This document shows positions 10,983 through 22,840 of a DNA stretch of 64,000 nucleotides, piece after piece. Both the position numbers and the translations under genes were made by a program. The notes beneath the pieces were generated by a model. The model was not told the origin of the DNA. It saw only the letters and a list, made by a program, of their open reading frames with translations, and made no database searches. This DNA comes from Turnera subulata. Lineage: Eukaryota; Streptophyta; Magnoliopsida; Malpighiales; Passifloraceae. Position 1 is the first letter of the stretch; every line of letters begins with the position of its first letter. The DNA lies in assembly GCA_028386065.3 (NCBI GenBank), contig JAKUCV010003652.1, positions 6,159-70,158 of the forward strand, in the 5' to 3' direction.

Positions 10983-13900
10983 ATGAAGCTCTCTTCTCCT
11001 CCTCTCCATTTCCTCATTCTCTTGACTACCCTTCTCTCCAAATGCCCACCGCTCGTCCACTCTAGCTACCATGAATACGGGGAGGCATTGTCAAAATCCA
11101 TTCTCTTCTTCGAAGGGCAGAGGTCAGGTGTTCTCCCACAGGACCAGCGCATGTCTTGGCGGGCAAATTCAGGGCTAAGTGATGGGTGGACCTACAACAC
11201 AGACCTGACTGGTGGGTACTATGATGCCGGTGACAACATCAAGTTTGGGTTCCCTATGGCATTTACCACCACAATGTTGGCCTGGAGTGTGATTGAATTT
11301 GGAGAGTTAATGCCTCCTAATGAATTGAGGAACACCCTTGTTGCCATTCGTTGGTCCACTGATTATTTGCTCAAGACGATTTCTCAGCCTAACCGGATTT
11401 TTGTTCAGGTAATCAGGACCCCTCTTTTTTTTTTCTTTTGTGTCTGGTGGTAGTATTCTTTTAGTGGTAAGTTTTCTAATTTCGTTACTGGGGTCGGGGT
11501 AATTTGAAGAGTTGGTAATTGGGTTAGTTTGGTCTTTGGTTGAACTGATCAACTAACTAATCCTGGACGTGGAGTCCGTGGGGATAGGCACTGGGGGCGT
11601 CTCTCTGCTAGTCCACAAGTTGTTCTGTTTTTGACACTTTTGGCCCCCACAAGTCATCTTTCGATGATTCTTAAATTTACGTGCCATGAAATGTGTGCAT
11701 AATTGGCACTTACTGATTAGGGATTTTATTAATTTTGGAACAGATATCATAAAATGGAAACGATGGGATCATGGATCCAAACTCAAAATTATTTTTATCG
11801 GGTCAAATCCCAATCCGAACCATGCTCTTGAAGTAGACTAGCCAAGACCTTTCTTATACCCACGCTTTATTCCCCTTGTATTAGAATATTATAGGTCACT
11901 TGAAGCTGTAACTGAACCCACAACGCTTGCGTTTGGTTATGGTTCGTTTTCCTGGCGACATTTTTTATCAATGTTATAAATGGTTACCCTTTTCTTGCTT
12001 CCAGGCAACTCTGCATCACCCGTTTTTGTGATAAAACAACTTATGCTACCCCAGTAGGCCCGTGCCGCTATTATAAGAAGGTTGAGCCTGTTTTCACGAG
12101 CCATTGATGTCCATATGTGTATGTTTTGTTTTTCCCCCCTTCGAAACCATAATTGGTATTTTATAAGAAAATAAAATACTATTGAACTACAGTAGCCATA
12201 ATTGTGTGATTTTGCAATTGCTGAGCGGTGGAAAGCATAACATTGATTGTAGATCAAAATCCGCCTCTCATGACCCACAGCAGACTGGACAATCCTTTTC
12301 GTGGCTCGTGTACTCACATAATGACAAACCCACTTTTATGCCTTTTAAGGTCCGTGAAATTGTATTGACAAAAAAAAAAAAGGTCTGTGAAATTGTATAG
12401 GATGGGCCAACAAAGTGGACTTTACCGTTCATTTTATTTTTAGCAATTTTGCGACTTTGGATACTAAGCACTGGTCTTAGGCAGTAACTAAACTTGCACA
12501 TCAAGGAGCTTGACTTTGAGTGGTTAATCGGCTAGAATAAACTTTTTCTTTTTTGGGGGTATCACTAAATTTCTGGTGTGATAGGTAGGGGATCCAAATG
12601 TGGACCACAGTTGCTGGGAAAGACCAGAAGATATGGACACTCCTAGGACGGTCTATGCAGTAGACGCACCAAATCCCGCATCAGATGTTGCAGGGGAGAC
12701 TGCGGCGGCTTTAGCAGCTTCATCCATGGCCTTCAGGTCATCAGACCCAGGATACGCTGAAACCTTACTAAGAAATGCTGTTAAGGCCTTTCAATTCGCT
12801 GATAGCTACAGAGGAGCTTACAGTGACAACTCCAATATAAGGGATGGTGCATGCCCATTCTATTGTGATTTTGATGGATATCAAGTAAGCACATCCTGAC
12901 CTTATCCGGATCCTGCTTCTCTTTTTTTTTTATAATTTTTTCCTAATGTTATATTGTCACTTGCCAGTGCCATGGTTTCAGTTCACATGTGTGCTGTCTT
13001 TTATGTTTAAGTATGTTGGACTAGAGACATATATTTTATGGGGAAATAAAAATATGGGTTGATCTAACTCTTTGTGTTTTTTTTTTTTTTCCTTTTACTC
13101 TGTAGGATGAGTTGTTATGGGGAGCAGCATGGCTTAGGAGGGCATCTTCTGATGATGCTTACCTCAGTTATTTAGAGAATAATGGGAAAACCCTTGGTGC
13201 TGATGATAATATTAATGAATTTGGCTGGGACAACAAGCATGCTGGTCTAAATGTTCTTGTCTCCAAGGTAAGAATAAAAGCTGAAAGTAATTTATGCACT
13301 CCGTATGGTTTACAAGGCTGAAGCCGTGATTTTGACCTAATTTGCTGCTTCTGACAAGATATATTTGATTATTGTTGTTATAGGAAGTTCTGGAAGGAAA
13401 CATGTATACACTTGAATCATACAAAGCATCAGCAGATAGCTTCATGTGCACCCTTGTACCAGAATCATCCACTTCTCATATAGAATACACCCCTGGTGGC
13501 CTAATATACAAGCCAGGGGGCAGCAACTTACAACATGCAACAACAATCTCATTTCTGCTACTTGCTTATGCAAATACCCTGGAAAGAACATCTCAAACTG
13601 TTAATTGTGGGAATGTGAATGTCAGTCCATATTCACTTCGTGTACAGGCTAAGAGGCAAGTTGATTACATTTTAGGGGATAACCCTCTGGGATTATCTTA
13701 CATGGTCGGATATAGCGCCAGATATCCTCAAAGGATTCATCACCGGGGCTCCTCATTGCCATCGATTAAGGATCATCCTGAATTTATTGCCTGTAAGGAG
13801 GGATCGATTTATTTCAACTCATCAAGTCCTAATCCTAATGTTCTTGTTGGAGCTATCGCGGGCGGACCGAGCGTAGACGACTCGTACGACGATGCAAGAG

Positions 13901-13992
13901 AAGATTTTAGAAAGTCAGAGCCCACTACATATATCAATGCACCATTTGTTGGTGTGCTTGCTTATTTTGCTGCCAATCCCAATTTTAGTTGA
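10983..13992 (+). CDS. Endoglucanase, glycosyl hydrolase family 9, class B (secreted)
   Basis: A secreted endo-beta-1,4-glucanase that would act on cellulose and related glucans in the cell wall. Four exons, 10983-11408, 12585-12884, 13106-13267 and 13384-13992, join in frame to 498 aa with GT-AG introns. Residues 1-27 form a signal peptide, and the mature part starts near [10 protein letters not shown]. The family DAGDN motif (81-85) holds the catalytic aspartates; [10 protein letters not shown] spans the first splice. The histidine signature (YPQRIHHRG, 410-418) and the C-terminal signature [19 protein letters not shown] (464-482, acid Glu475) are intact. There is no membrane anchor (so not KORRIGAN type) and no C-terminal carbohydrate-binding module, hence class B. 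Length is normal. Its position beside aldolase and B-box genes suggests orthology to the Arabidopsis GH9B16-GH9B18 cluster (inference from remembered gene order). Confidence 0.95.
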
Positions 13993-15529
13993 AATTGTTG
14001 CAGCGTTTCTGTACATAAAGCCAGTAATTATACTATGTCTCTCATCTTGGCAAAGAAGCTAAGAGAGTAGAGGCTTTGTTAGGTGTTGAATTCGAGGCAT
14101 TGGATCACAAAAGCTCATTGTGATTTTGCAGAAAACAAGGTCAAGGAGCTCATTTCTAGATGTAAAGTCTCATTATTGGCTTCAGTTTAACCGTGAGGAA
14201 CGGGAAAATCCAATTTCTTGTTTAAAGCTGCCTTATCTTGCATCTCTTTTTCTTTCCCCTCATCTCATGATCAGATTAGGTGTGTCACACTGGTCAGCTT
14301 TCAAGCAAACAGTAAAGTACATGTGATGTGTTAAGGATGTGATATTGATTGCTCTTCCCACTTTAGCTGAACTGAGGCACTAAAAAATTAATCCTGCACG
14401 AACCCTGCTAATCCAAAATTATCATTTTTGCAATCATGATACCTACATGGTACATTTCTTTTTATAAATGTATCATTTTCTATTGAATAAATAACTTATC
14501 AAGTGTACCTACTTCAGCTGTCAACTTCAATATCTTGAACCCAACCCCCAAGATCCTATTTGCTCTGCATCTTCTCCTTGAACAATTCATCATTCTTTTA
14601 TTAGGTGGAGAAGATAAGTAAATTAAAACGTATATCCTTCAATTTTTCGTTGGAGGAAAATGAACGAAAAGCTAACTAAATCATAATTTTAATCCTAGCA
14701 TGGACTGAAAGGGAAACAGACAGTCTATGCATGAAATGTGACCTACTAACCAATTCTAAGCACTAGCACGTGAACAGTATTTAATCGACCTACACCTATA
14801 TCATTTGAAGTACCATAATGCTCTCATCTGCAATCAATCCTGTTGCACTCCAGACGATAAAGAACTTACTGCACTATTATGAGTTTGTTTTATATAAACA
14901 GGGTGGGTCTAATTAAGGATTCCTCCCGTGGAGGAACATAATTGCTTATAACAGGACATTGGTGAATCACCAAGTGCAAGACAAGCAAGTTCCTTTTGCT
15001 TCAATAGGTAGACATTGAGTTTACGTGCGACCAACTATACTTTAAGTTCATTAATTGGTCCACACCAATCAGTCTGTCTTCTAGCTACCGTATTAACTGG
15101 TTTCATGAGCACCGGAACCACAATCAGTACGGAAATCTTGCCATTCTCATTATTAATTTCATCAAGAATATGGGGCCGCTCGCCCATAATTCAATCAAGA
15201 CCCATCGTGATGGAACAAGTATCTACCAAAATTAACACCCGAGTTTGAAGCAGCTGTAGTAATTTTTAGCTATGTTCTTTTTTTCACTGTTATGAACTAA
15301 GTAGGCGAACATAGAACAAAGAATCAAATGGTTTTCAGGTCTTGGTCGGCAGTTGCATTATTTTCCAAAACTGGAAAACAAATAGATATGGTGGCTTTAA
15401 GTGAAATCTAGAGAAAATGACCTAATTACTTTTTTTATGGTACATAGGACTATTTATCAAACTTATTTTTTGTCGCAATTTTATCAAACTATTTTATAGA
15501 AGAAAACTAGCTTGTTGCCAATGTGTCAT
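13993..15529. other. 3' UTR of the endoglucanase and spacer to the MULE
   Basis: The first few hundred bases are probably 3' UTR. The rest, up to the target duplication at 15530, holds no gene, array or repeat that I recognise. Confidence 0.4.
14486..14491 (+). terminator. Candidate poly(A) signal of the endoglucanase
   Basis: AATAAA about 500 bases past the stop at 13992, in an otherwise non-coding AT-rich stretch. Plausible as the transcript end but not provable here. Confidence 0.3.
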
Positions 15530-15539
15530 TGTTTCTTAA

Positions 15540-15833
15540 AGGACTAATGTCATGTTTGGTCCCTATGTTGCCCCTTGAAATTGGATTTGGTCCCTGTGTT
15601 GAGATTCGATCGTTTTGCGTCCCTCTATTGCCTCCGTTTAACATGTTTTGGTCCGAGGTCCCGAAATCCGACGAAGTCTGCTGACGTGGCAATTTTTTCG
15701 CGGCCACGTCAGCAAATTTGGGCCCACTTGTCAGAACCCAACTTCAAACCCAAATCCACCCACCCATACCCGTTTGCTGACCCGACTCGACCCATCCGAT
15801 TTTCCGTGTCCCAAAAATACCCCTCATCACACC
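15540..15833 (+). repeat. Left terminal inverted repeat of the MULE
   Basis: Pairs with 22217-22508. It contains two TTTGGTCCCT motifs, a GCTGACGTGGC...GCCACGTCAGC palindrome near 15680-15715, and probably the promoter of the GRF gene, whose ATG lies ~190 bases inside. Confidence 0.92.
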
Positions 15834-16024
15834 CACTAAAAAACCTTAAAAATTGTTACCAAAATCACAATCTCGTTTTTTTTCTTTATTCTTCTTCTCC
15901 TCTTCTTCTCTGGTCGCTTCCCTTCCCCCTCTCTTCTCCACTACTGCCCTTTTCTTCAACCTCTCTTCTACTGTCTTTTGCTCAAAAATCAAAGCTTCAT
16001 CGTACCCTTATTTGTCAAGCTGCA

Positions 16025-16567
16025 ATGGCTTCGCAGTGGTCGCCCAATTCCCAAGGGTCATCAGGTTCGTCTGCAACAAAGGGAGTTGCTATAACCAGCA
16101 GGAAACGAATCACGGCATATGGAAGACAGAGGCCAAACTACAGTTATGAGGGACCTGCGATTATGTGTCATTGCGGCAAGAAGTCTCCACAGTGGACATC
16201 GTGGACTAATGAGCATCCCGGTATGCGATTCCATCGATGCGGTCGCCGTCACTGTGGGTTTTTTGTTTGGGCTGATGAGCCGATTGTGGGAAGAGCTCGT
16301 GAGGTGATTAGAGATTTGAGGGATAACGAGACGGAGCGATACATTGAGAATGAAAGGTTGCAGCGCGAGAATGTCAATCTTTCGATGGAGGTGCAGGAGC
16401 TGAAGATGCAAGTTAGGGATTTGAAGCAAAAGCTGATAGATGTTCCAACGGCAGAAAGAAAAAATGGTTTCATGAATTTCTTTACGAATGCCCATGTGTT
16501 GGGTTTGATATTTTTTTATTGTAGTTGTATTATTTGTTATCAATCTGTTGGCCTAATCGGTTTGTAA
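16025..16567 (+). CDS. MULE-borne GRF zinc-finger protein with coiled coil and C-terminal membrane segment
   Basis: One exon, 180 aa, starting at the ATG at 16025; the open frame upstream runs into the TIR and has no better ATG. Residues 48-82 match a GRF-type zinc finger: CHCGKKSPQWTSWT with C48 and C50, then C72 and C77, followed by the family GFFVW. GRF fingers bind nucleic acid in other proteins (for example topoisomerase III and NEIL3). Residues 98-140 are a clear coiled coil (NERLQRENVNLSMEVQELKM). Residues 155-178 are hydrophobic and look like a C-terminal membrane anchor. Plants have many proteins of this plan (for example At4g04775-like, from memory). Its place inside the MULE TIRs, opposite the transposase, suggests a second element gene or a captured host gene. 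Role unknown. Confidence 0.82.
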   Translation: MASQWSPNSQGSSGSSATKGVAITSRKRITAYGRQRPNYSYEGPAIMCHCGKKSPQWTSWTNEHPGMRFHRCGRRHCGFFVWADEPIVGRAREVIRDLRDNETERYIENERLQRENVNLSMEVQELKMQVRDLKQKLIDVPTAERKNGFMNFFTNAHVLGLIFFYCSCIICYQSVGLIGL

Positions 16568-17186
16568 TGTTTGAAGGAATCAATTTCGTTGTCATTTTGC
16601 TGTAATGTGTTGTTGATGTTTTTCTAAGCAATGAATGTCATTCAGTTTAAATGAGAAGGCATGAATGCAAGCAGTAGCCCACCAAACTGTCTCTGTTGCT
16701 GCTATTAATTGCAGTGGTGGAAATGGCTTCCAATTTTGATGAGAGCTTGATTATGGCGTTGCAGTTATTGGGTGTGGAAGGTGTGGAAGTAATGAACTTT
16801 GGTATTGGTAGGTTAAGAATCAACGATGAATAACTTGGGGAGAGAAGGAGGAATAGATAGGATGACATTAACATGAAGCTGCAAATTTGGTCAATTTTGC
16901 AGCAAAATCTTGCATCAAAAACACAACAAAGGTTGCATAAAAAACACGAAGGTTGCAACAAAGTCCACAAATAGAACACAAGCAAGAGACCCATAAGTGA
17001 AATTATCATAATTTAGCCATCAACCAATCCATACAAAACATGTCATAGTTTCTCAATCTACTGAGTTCAAAGACAAGACAAAATACATGTGAATGACATC
17101 CAGGATAGTGAATCCATTACATTCCCTTCCATATCATCCAACAGTCAATACTACATCAGAAGTACATAACTAATTAATTCTATGTT
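16568..17186. other. Convergent intergenic space inside the MULE
   Basis: It lies between the stops of the GRF gene (16567) and the transposase (17187) and would hold both 3' UTRs. The minus-strand open frame here has biased, low-complexity composition and I do not accept it as a gene. Confidence 0.5.
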
Positions 17187-20100
17187 CTAAGTCATGCTCC
17201 TAGTCACTATTCTCCTCCTCTTTGGTTCCCGATCTGGTGCAACATCACTTGCAATTGCCAAGAGTTGTTGGGTTCTCTTATTATGCACAGACACATGTTT
17301 GTGTGAGCCTGCCTGCAAGTATGGGAATCCACAAAAAAAAATCAATTAACATGCCATGTAAAAAAATGAAATTAAATAGAGAAAGATGGTTTTCAACACT
17401 TACATTGCCATGTGCATTTGCTTTCTTAGATGACTTGGGTTTGGTAGTAGTTTGCTTCAAACCTAATGCCCCTATTTTTGCTTTGTTCTGTGCTATTTTC
17501 CGTAGCCTATGTTGCTCATAATCCGTTATCCCATGATTCTCACTATCGCCTTTGCTACCAATTACATCAGAGTTGCTCTTTCTCGCTACAGATCCAGAAT
17601 CACTTGTGTTTTTCCTGAGCATTCTAGGGCTTCTACGCACAGATGCACTAACGGCAGAAACAACAGCAGTTGTAGCATTGGTAGTGGTATTTACATCAAC
17701 CCTAGGAGTGGCAGTGGCATTCTATATGGAACCAATTATGACAAAGTTAGAAATCAATGTTGCGAAGACTATAGGTTCAATGAAGTAACAATGTAACAAT
17801 AATTACACAGAAATAAACCTCTTTATTATTGTGCATGTCAGTTCTAGGTGCTCCAACTCCAGAAGTGGCATTTGCATTGACAGTGGCAGTCTATACACAA
17901 CCAAACAAGTTAAACCATTAAAGAGACAACTGTGTAAACAATATGTTGAATGAAGTAAAGACAAATATAAATCTAAAAACCTCATTTCTGTTGTGCATGT
18001 CAGTGCTAGGTGCTTCAACCCCAGAACTTGCATTTTCATTTGCATTGGCATTCTATGAACAGTTATTCATAACACAGATAGTTATTGGCTGTGGGGAATG
18101 TACATTACAAATAAAATTAAGACAATCATAAGTAAATCAACAAACCTTAAGGGTTGGACAGAAAGGTCGTGTGTGGCCTAATATGTGGCAAATTCCACAT
18201 CTCTTTTTGTGGCCTCTCCTTGTCAATTTCTTGCCTTCCGTAGCTTCATATTGATCCATATATCTTTTCACCTTTGGCCTTCCAGGCAGCCTGGTTGATT
18301 CAATGACAGGAGCCTTCAACCTCTCTTGGTTTGTTTTTGGCCAGAATTTCTCTCCAGGTACAGGCTGAAGCATGAATTGATATGTCTTGGTGAATGCATT
18401 AGATTTGTACCAATGGGAGATATAGTTTTCTGCGCTCCACTTTTTGGATCCAATAACACACATAGCATGTGCGCATGGGATCCCAGTTAAATCCCACGAC
18501 CTACAGATGCAGGTGCGTCTCCCCACATTCACTACATACCTATTATGACATAACAGAGTTAGACATAATATTGAAACAGAAACAAAAGGAATACAGAAAT
18601 AAATCAAAGTTAGACATACTACCTATCTCCAGAAGAAGGATCTGTAACTTCCCAACCTTGGTCCCCATTAAAGATAACTCTCATCCATACAGCTTTTGCT
18701 CTATTGTCCTGAACCTTACCCCATGCACTTGGTGATACACCATTGTGGAACTGGCTCAGTAGTTTGGGCCTATCTGCATTTCTCGCCATCATTTGCATCC
18801 TAATTTCTTCGAGCAATCCAACAACACACTTCAACCTTGCATCAAGGATGAAACCATTAAAGGTTTCACAAAGGTTGTTGTCCACTATGTCACTGTGACA
18901 GTGTGTACCATGGAATGCTCTGCACCATGTTGCTGGATTAACCATGACGAATTCTTTCTTGGATTCCTCACCCAAATTCTCTAGTTCTATGTTAAAATCT
19001 GCCTCATTTGAAGCTTTGCAAGTGGCCCAGAATTGTCTGTGTAGACCATCGCCACGGTTGGTTTTCCTCCACTTCGCAAAGATGTGGCAAGCACATCTCC
19101 TATGCTCTGCATTTGGGACTAGTTCTCGGAGTGCAGCAGCCAAACCCTAATAACACTCATAGCAAGTTAGATGCCAATTCTAATTAAAGGTAAAACCAAG
19201 TAAAACTAGCATAAACATCTAAGGAACCATAGCAAGTACCTTTTGTTGATCGGATATAAAGGTAAAACCAGTTCCATCACCTTGTCTTACCCCAATATCA
19301 TCCAACAACCATAGCAGAAACCATCTCCAATTGTCAAAATTTTCTCGCACAACTATTGCCCAGGCTAGAGGATACATTTGGTTGTTCCCATCTCGCCCAA
19401 TTGCAGCCAGCAGTTGACCCCTAAACTTCTCCTTCAGAAAGCACCCATCCAAGCCTAGAATGGGTCTGCATCCAACTTTGAATCCCTTCCTAAGTGCATC
19501 AAAACACACATATATCCTTTTAACAACCCCACCCACTGATTCCAGTTGCACACAGCTCCCGGGATTTGTAGATCTAAGTGCTGCAGCATAGTCATGAAGT
19601 ACTTCAAATTCATGAACAACATCTCCAGCAAATATTTGCTTAATCTTGTTTCTAGTACTTAGACCCATTGCTTTGGTAATGGTGATATCAAAGTCAAGAT
19701 TTGCAGCTTCTATGACATCCCTTGGCCTCATATCAAGTGCACTCCGGCCTCTGCTTTTGATGTAATGTGCAGCAAGCTTCTTAGCAGTAAGCCTCTTATT
19801 CCTAAAGGTGACTTCACAAGAATGAGAGGGCTCATATGTCTTCACCACCCACCTATTATCTTGGTCAGGGGAGCATAAAATAGCCCAGTCACACCCCTCC
19901 TCTTTGCACACTGCCCGACACCTATCTTTGTCGTTTTTTGCAAACCTAATATCCCTATGGTCAAAAATTGTCAGCTCCCCTACAGCATCTTTAAACTCTT
20001 GGTTACTTTTAAAAATCATGCCATTTTGAAAAAATAGGGGCCTACCATATCTAGGCTGATTACTTGCCACCCTAGCATCAGCCCCACAAACATCACGAAT

Positions 20101-21241
20101 ACCAATATCACCTTGTACATCACCTCGCTGACCTCCAGCACCTATATCAACTTCTCCTTGCTGACCACCATTAACTTCACCAACTTCATCAACTTCAGGA
20201 GCATGTCCTTCATTGTCAGGTTCATTTTTTGAGTTTGCATGGTAACTTACATCCTCATCTGAACCGAAATACACCTCTGCACCCCTTGCAAAAGGCATGC
20301 CTTGGTTGTCTACATCGAATCCCCTCCCATTTCCATCATTCTCATGCACGCCTTCATCATTCCCAGTACTGTTTGCATTGTTCCCAGGTAGTTCTTCAGC
20401 AACTACATCACCTTCTTCTGCTTCTTGTTGTTGACCTGTCTCCCTTTGATTTGCTGCTTGTTGTTGACCTGTCTCTCCCTGATTTGCTGCTTGTTGTTGA
20501 CCTGTCTCCCCTTGGTTTGCTTCTTCCAGGTTCTGTGCATCATGGAAGAAACCTTCTTCCTCATTGTCAGATAGGTAGGGGACATGCATATAATAAACTT
20601 GTCCTACCCCTTCATCATCAATGTAGCCTTCTGCCTCTGATTCAGACTCCGAGTTCAAATCATCTTCTTCAGCATCTCCCTGCTTATCTACATTGACCAC
20701 ATCACTACTTACCACACCCTGCTTCTCCCTAATATTTATGCCGCAAACTGCACTTGTTTGAGTTGGAATTAAGTCTGCATTGACCCTATCAGCAACCTCA
20801 TTTAATTCTCTGGCATGCAGGTTGTCATTACTCCCACCTACTACTTTCTGCTGGTCACTTCTTCTTCTCCCCCATTCATCATATCCTAGTGCCTTACACA
20901 CAATTTTAGGCCTCTCAGTTGTCAACATCGGGTGATCATGCTCTGAATGTGTGACATAAATCTCTACCACATCCCTTTCAATACATGTATGCAAAAAGGG
21001 CCCAAAGGTGTCATTAGTACTTCGAACCTCTCTCAAGCTAACCTTTAATGACACTCCTAGACCTGGGTTTCTATACCATAACTCATCAGGGTTTTTATAC
21101 CCGAATTGCTCACACAAATTAAGAAGACCTCGATAATCAAGTTGATCAACACCCTCCTCCGCAACTTTAGACTCCCCTCCTACATACTTCCATACCTTTC
21201 TCCCCAATCCTATATTCTAAAGTAACACTGTCTACACCCAT
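17187..21241 (-). CDS. MULE transposase (MuDR/mudrA type), seven exons, probable N-terminal frameshift
   Basis: Exons on the minus strand: 19240-21207 (open part), 18623-19146, 18146-18539, 17981-18052, 17819-17890, 17404-17721 and 17187-17312. They join in frame to 1157 codons with GT-AG introns. The order is an N-terminal PB1-like MULE domain (KYVGGES...), an acidic Gln-rich linker with 11-aa repeats, the MuDR DNA-binding domain (CKEEGCDWAI...SHSC), the MULE transposase core with catalytic Asp at LGLDGCF (19447-19449) and at FISDQQK, CACH in exon 2, a SWIM zinc finger (CICRSW...IPCAHA), a CCHC knuckle (CGICHILGHTRPFC) and a basic tail. The frame opens at a TTG; a good ATG at 21241-21239 is one base out of phase across a GGGG run (complement of 21202-21205), so the N-terminus is broken, uses another start or exon, or is mis-sequenced. 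Confidence 0.88.
17819..18052 (-). repeat. Duplicated 72-bp exons in the transposase
   Basis: Exons 4 (17981-18052) and 5 (17819-17890) are each exactly 72 bases, phase 0 at both ends, and encode related 24-aa blocks of the form NANA..SGV.AP.TDMHN..E. The start of exon 6 (NATATPRVDVN) resembles them too. The pattern indicates tandem exon duplication. Confidence 0.8.
20410..20525 (-). repeat. 33-bp tandem repeat coding for an 11-aa unit
   Basis: Three units of ANQGETGQQQA (the last with R for G) in the acidic linker of the transposase. The frame is kept, so copy-number change would alter linker length only. Confidence 0.85.
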
Positions 21242-22216
21242 GCTGCACAACAACAACCAAGGGACACAATGTTAGTAAACAAATGACATAGAATAAAGAC
21301 AAACTTTGCTATTCTTTAATAATTACAACCATCAAGCGAAAAAACAATTCAAGATGCAAGAGTCTATGGATATTTTAAGGGCATGCAGTGAATTTGGGCA
21401 CCTGGAGATTTCGACAGTTTTAGAGCAGCTGCTCTTGGGACCACCGGCAAAAAGCTCTGCTTGGATTCCCTGTCGGGCAGAGATTCATTAGATTATTGAA
21501 AAGAAAAAAATACAAAAGTGAAAATGGAATCTGTAAGCAAACCTTGACACACCACAAACAAGCCAATTTCACATCCACTAATCTCCGAAAAGAAAGTTGC
21601 GCACAGTGTGCCACCCAGAACCGTCCAAATCGCAATGTGGGAAAACTTTTTTAAAGCATTTTAAAAAAATCACATACTACAGCTCTAATCAATTGCATCA
21701 CCCTACCTTTTCAAACCTCACTTCTTTAGCTTGCTTTCCTCCCATCTCCCTCCTTCCTCACTTTTCAAGCATCACCGTCTTGTACACGAACTCCTCCAAT
21801 TAGATTAGGGTTTACTGGAACAGAGACAACAGAGGGATTTGGGTTTACTAACTTCTGCCTTCCATTCTTCTTTTGGGTCCGATTCTTCTCGGTTCGCTAC
21901 TTCGCTTCACTGCTTGACTTCGATTCTTCTGGGTTCGCTTCGCCTCACTGTTGCCAGCCGTCGTCGTCGTGTGACTTAGGGTTTTCGGTTTGCATTTGGG
22001 GAATTGCTTCGTCACGTCGGGTTTGCGAGTTGGGGCTCCCTTTGTTGATTGAGGGTTTGTGAGTTAGGGTTTTCGAATTGCAAAATCATAATTAAATTGA
22101 ATTAGGGCTTCCATAGAGAGGGCTCTTGAATTGGGGATTTTCCATGGTTTGCTTTAATTGAGTGGGTTGTTTTGTTAATTGTTGGTGTTGCCATTTAAAA
22201 CAGTGTGCCCGATGTG
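21242..22216 (-). other. Upstream region of the MULE transposase
   Basis: About 1 kb between the candidate ATG and the right TIR. It probably holds the transcript leader on the minus strand: there are short upstream ORFs (one of 15 codons starting MGGKQAKEV), and a TTGTGCAG just before the ATG could be the acceptor of a leader intron. No other gene is seen. Confidence 0.4.
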
Positions 22217-22508
22217 TGTGTGAGGAAGGGTATTTTTGGGTCACGAAAAATTGGATGGGTCGAGTCGGGTCAGCGAACGGGTACGGGTGGGTGGATTTGG
22301 GTTTGAAGTTAGGTTCTGACAAGTGGGCCCAAATTTGCTGACGTGGCCGCGAAAAAGTTGCCACGTCAGCAGACTTTGCCGGATTTCGGGACCTCAGACC
22401 AAAACATGTTAAACGGAGGCAATAGAGGGACGCAAAACGATCGAATCTCAACACAGGGACCAAATCCAATTTCAAGGGGCAACACAGGGACCAAACATGA
22501 CATTAGTC
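22217..22508 (-). repeat. Right terminal inverted repeat of the MULE
   Basis: Inverted copy of 15540-15833, ending CATTAGTC and followed directly by the target duplication TGTTTCTTAA at 22509-22518. It lies upstream of the transposase on the minus strand. Confidence 0.92.
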
Positions 22509-22558
22509 TGTTTCTTAACTATTCAAACCTTAACATTGTCTGTGAAAAATGCAAGATT

Positions 22559-22691
22559 TGTTATAAAAGAATGTGAATGTTATGTATTTGCTCCACCTAC
22601 CTTATCTGTCATCTACCTAAAAATTTTGTCTATATAAAGCTGCTCAATCTGTACAACAATAATTGAGTGAAATAAACCATATTTCACAACA
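22559..22691 (+). repeat. 5' LTR of the Copia element
   Basis: 133 bp, TG...CA, with a TATATAAA box near 22630. It is followed by CGTTATCAGCAACGATG, the position of the primer-binding site; that sequence is not a clean match to the initiator-Met tRNA type, so I do not assign the primer. Confidence 0.9.
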
Positions 22692-22840
22692 CGTTATCAG
22701 CAACGATGCTCTACCCAACCTGTGAACAACCCGACCACCCACCACCACCTTCTTCCTCTTCCCTTCCGCGCAGCACCACCTTCGGAGAGCCCCGTCGTCG
22801 CCTCTACCTCTGAAAAAAAAAGGGAAGAGGATAAACAGAA

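Larger units (their letters stand above)
15540..22508. mobile_element. Mutator-like element (MULE) with long TIRs and two genes
   Basis: About 6.97 kb bounded by inverted repeats of ~290 bp (15540-15833 and 22217-22508) that begin GACTAATGTCATGTTTGG and differ at only about a dozen positions. The 10-bp sequence TGTTTCTTAA is duplicated at 15530-15539 and 22509-22518, as expected for Mutator-type insertion (usually 9 bp, 8-11 seen). The left end has two extra bases before the shared terminus. Inside are a seven-exon MULE transposase on the minus strand and a GRF zinc-finger gene on the plus strand, convergent and each starting near one TIR, which recalls the mudrA/mudrB layout of maize MuDR. 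Near-identical TIRs and largely open genes suggest recent activity. Confidence 0.93.

Noticed and set aside
15575..16024. N-terminal extension of the GRF protein into the TIR
   Set aside because: It starts at a TTG, runs through the inverted repeat and has low-complexity composition; the ATG at 16025 begins the recognisable protein.
16647..17009. Minus-strand 120-codon frame inside the MULE
   Set aside because: Biased hydrophobic composition, falls between two convergent genes, no family resemblance.
20229..20696. Plus-strand 155-codon frame rich in His and Leu
   Set aside because: Shadow of the acidic, Gln-rich transposase linker on the other strand.
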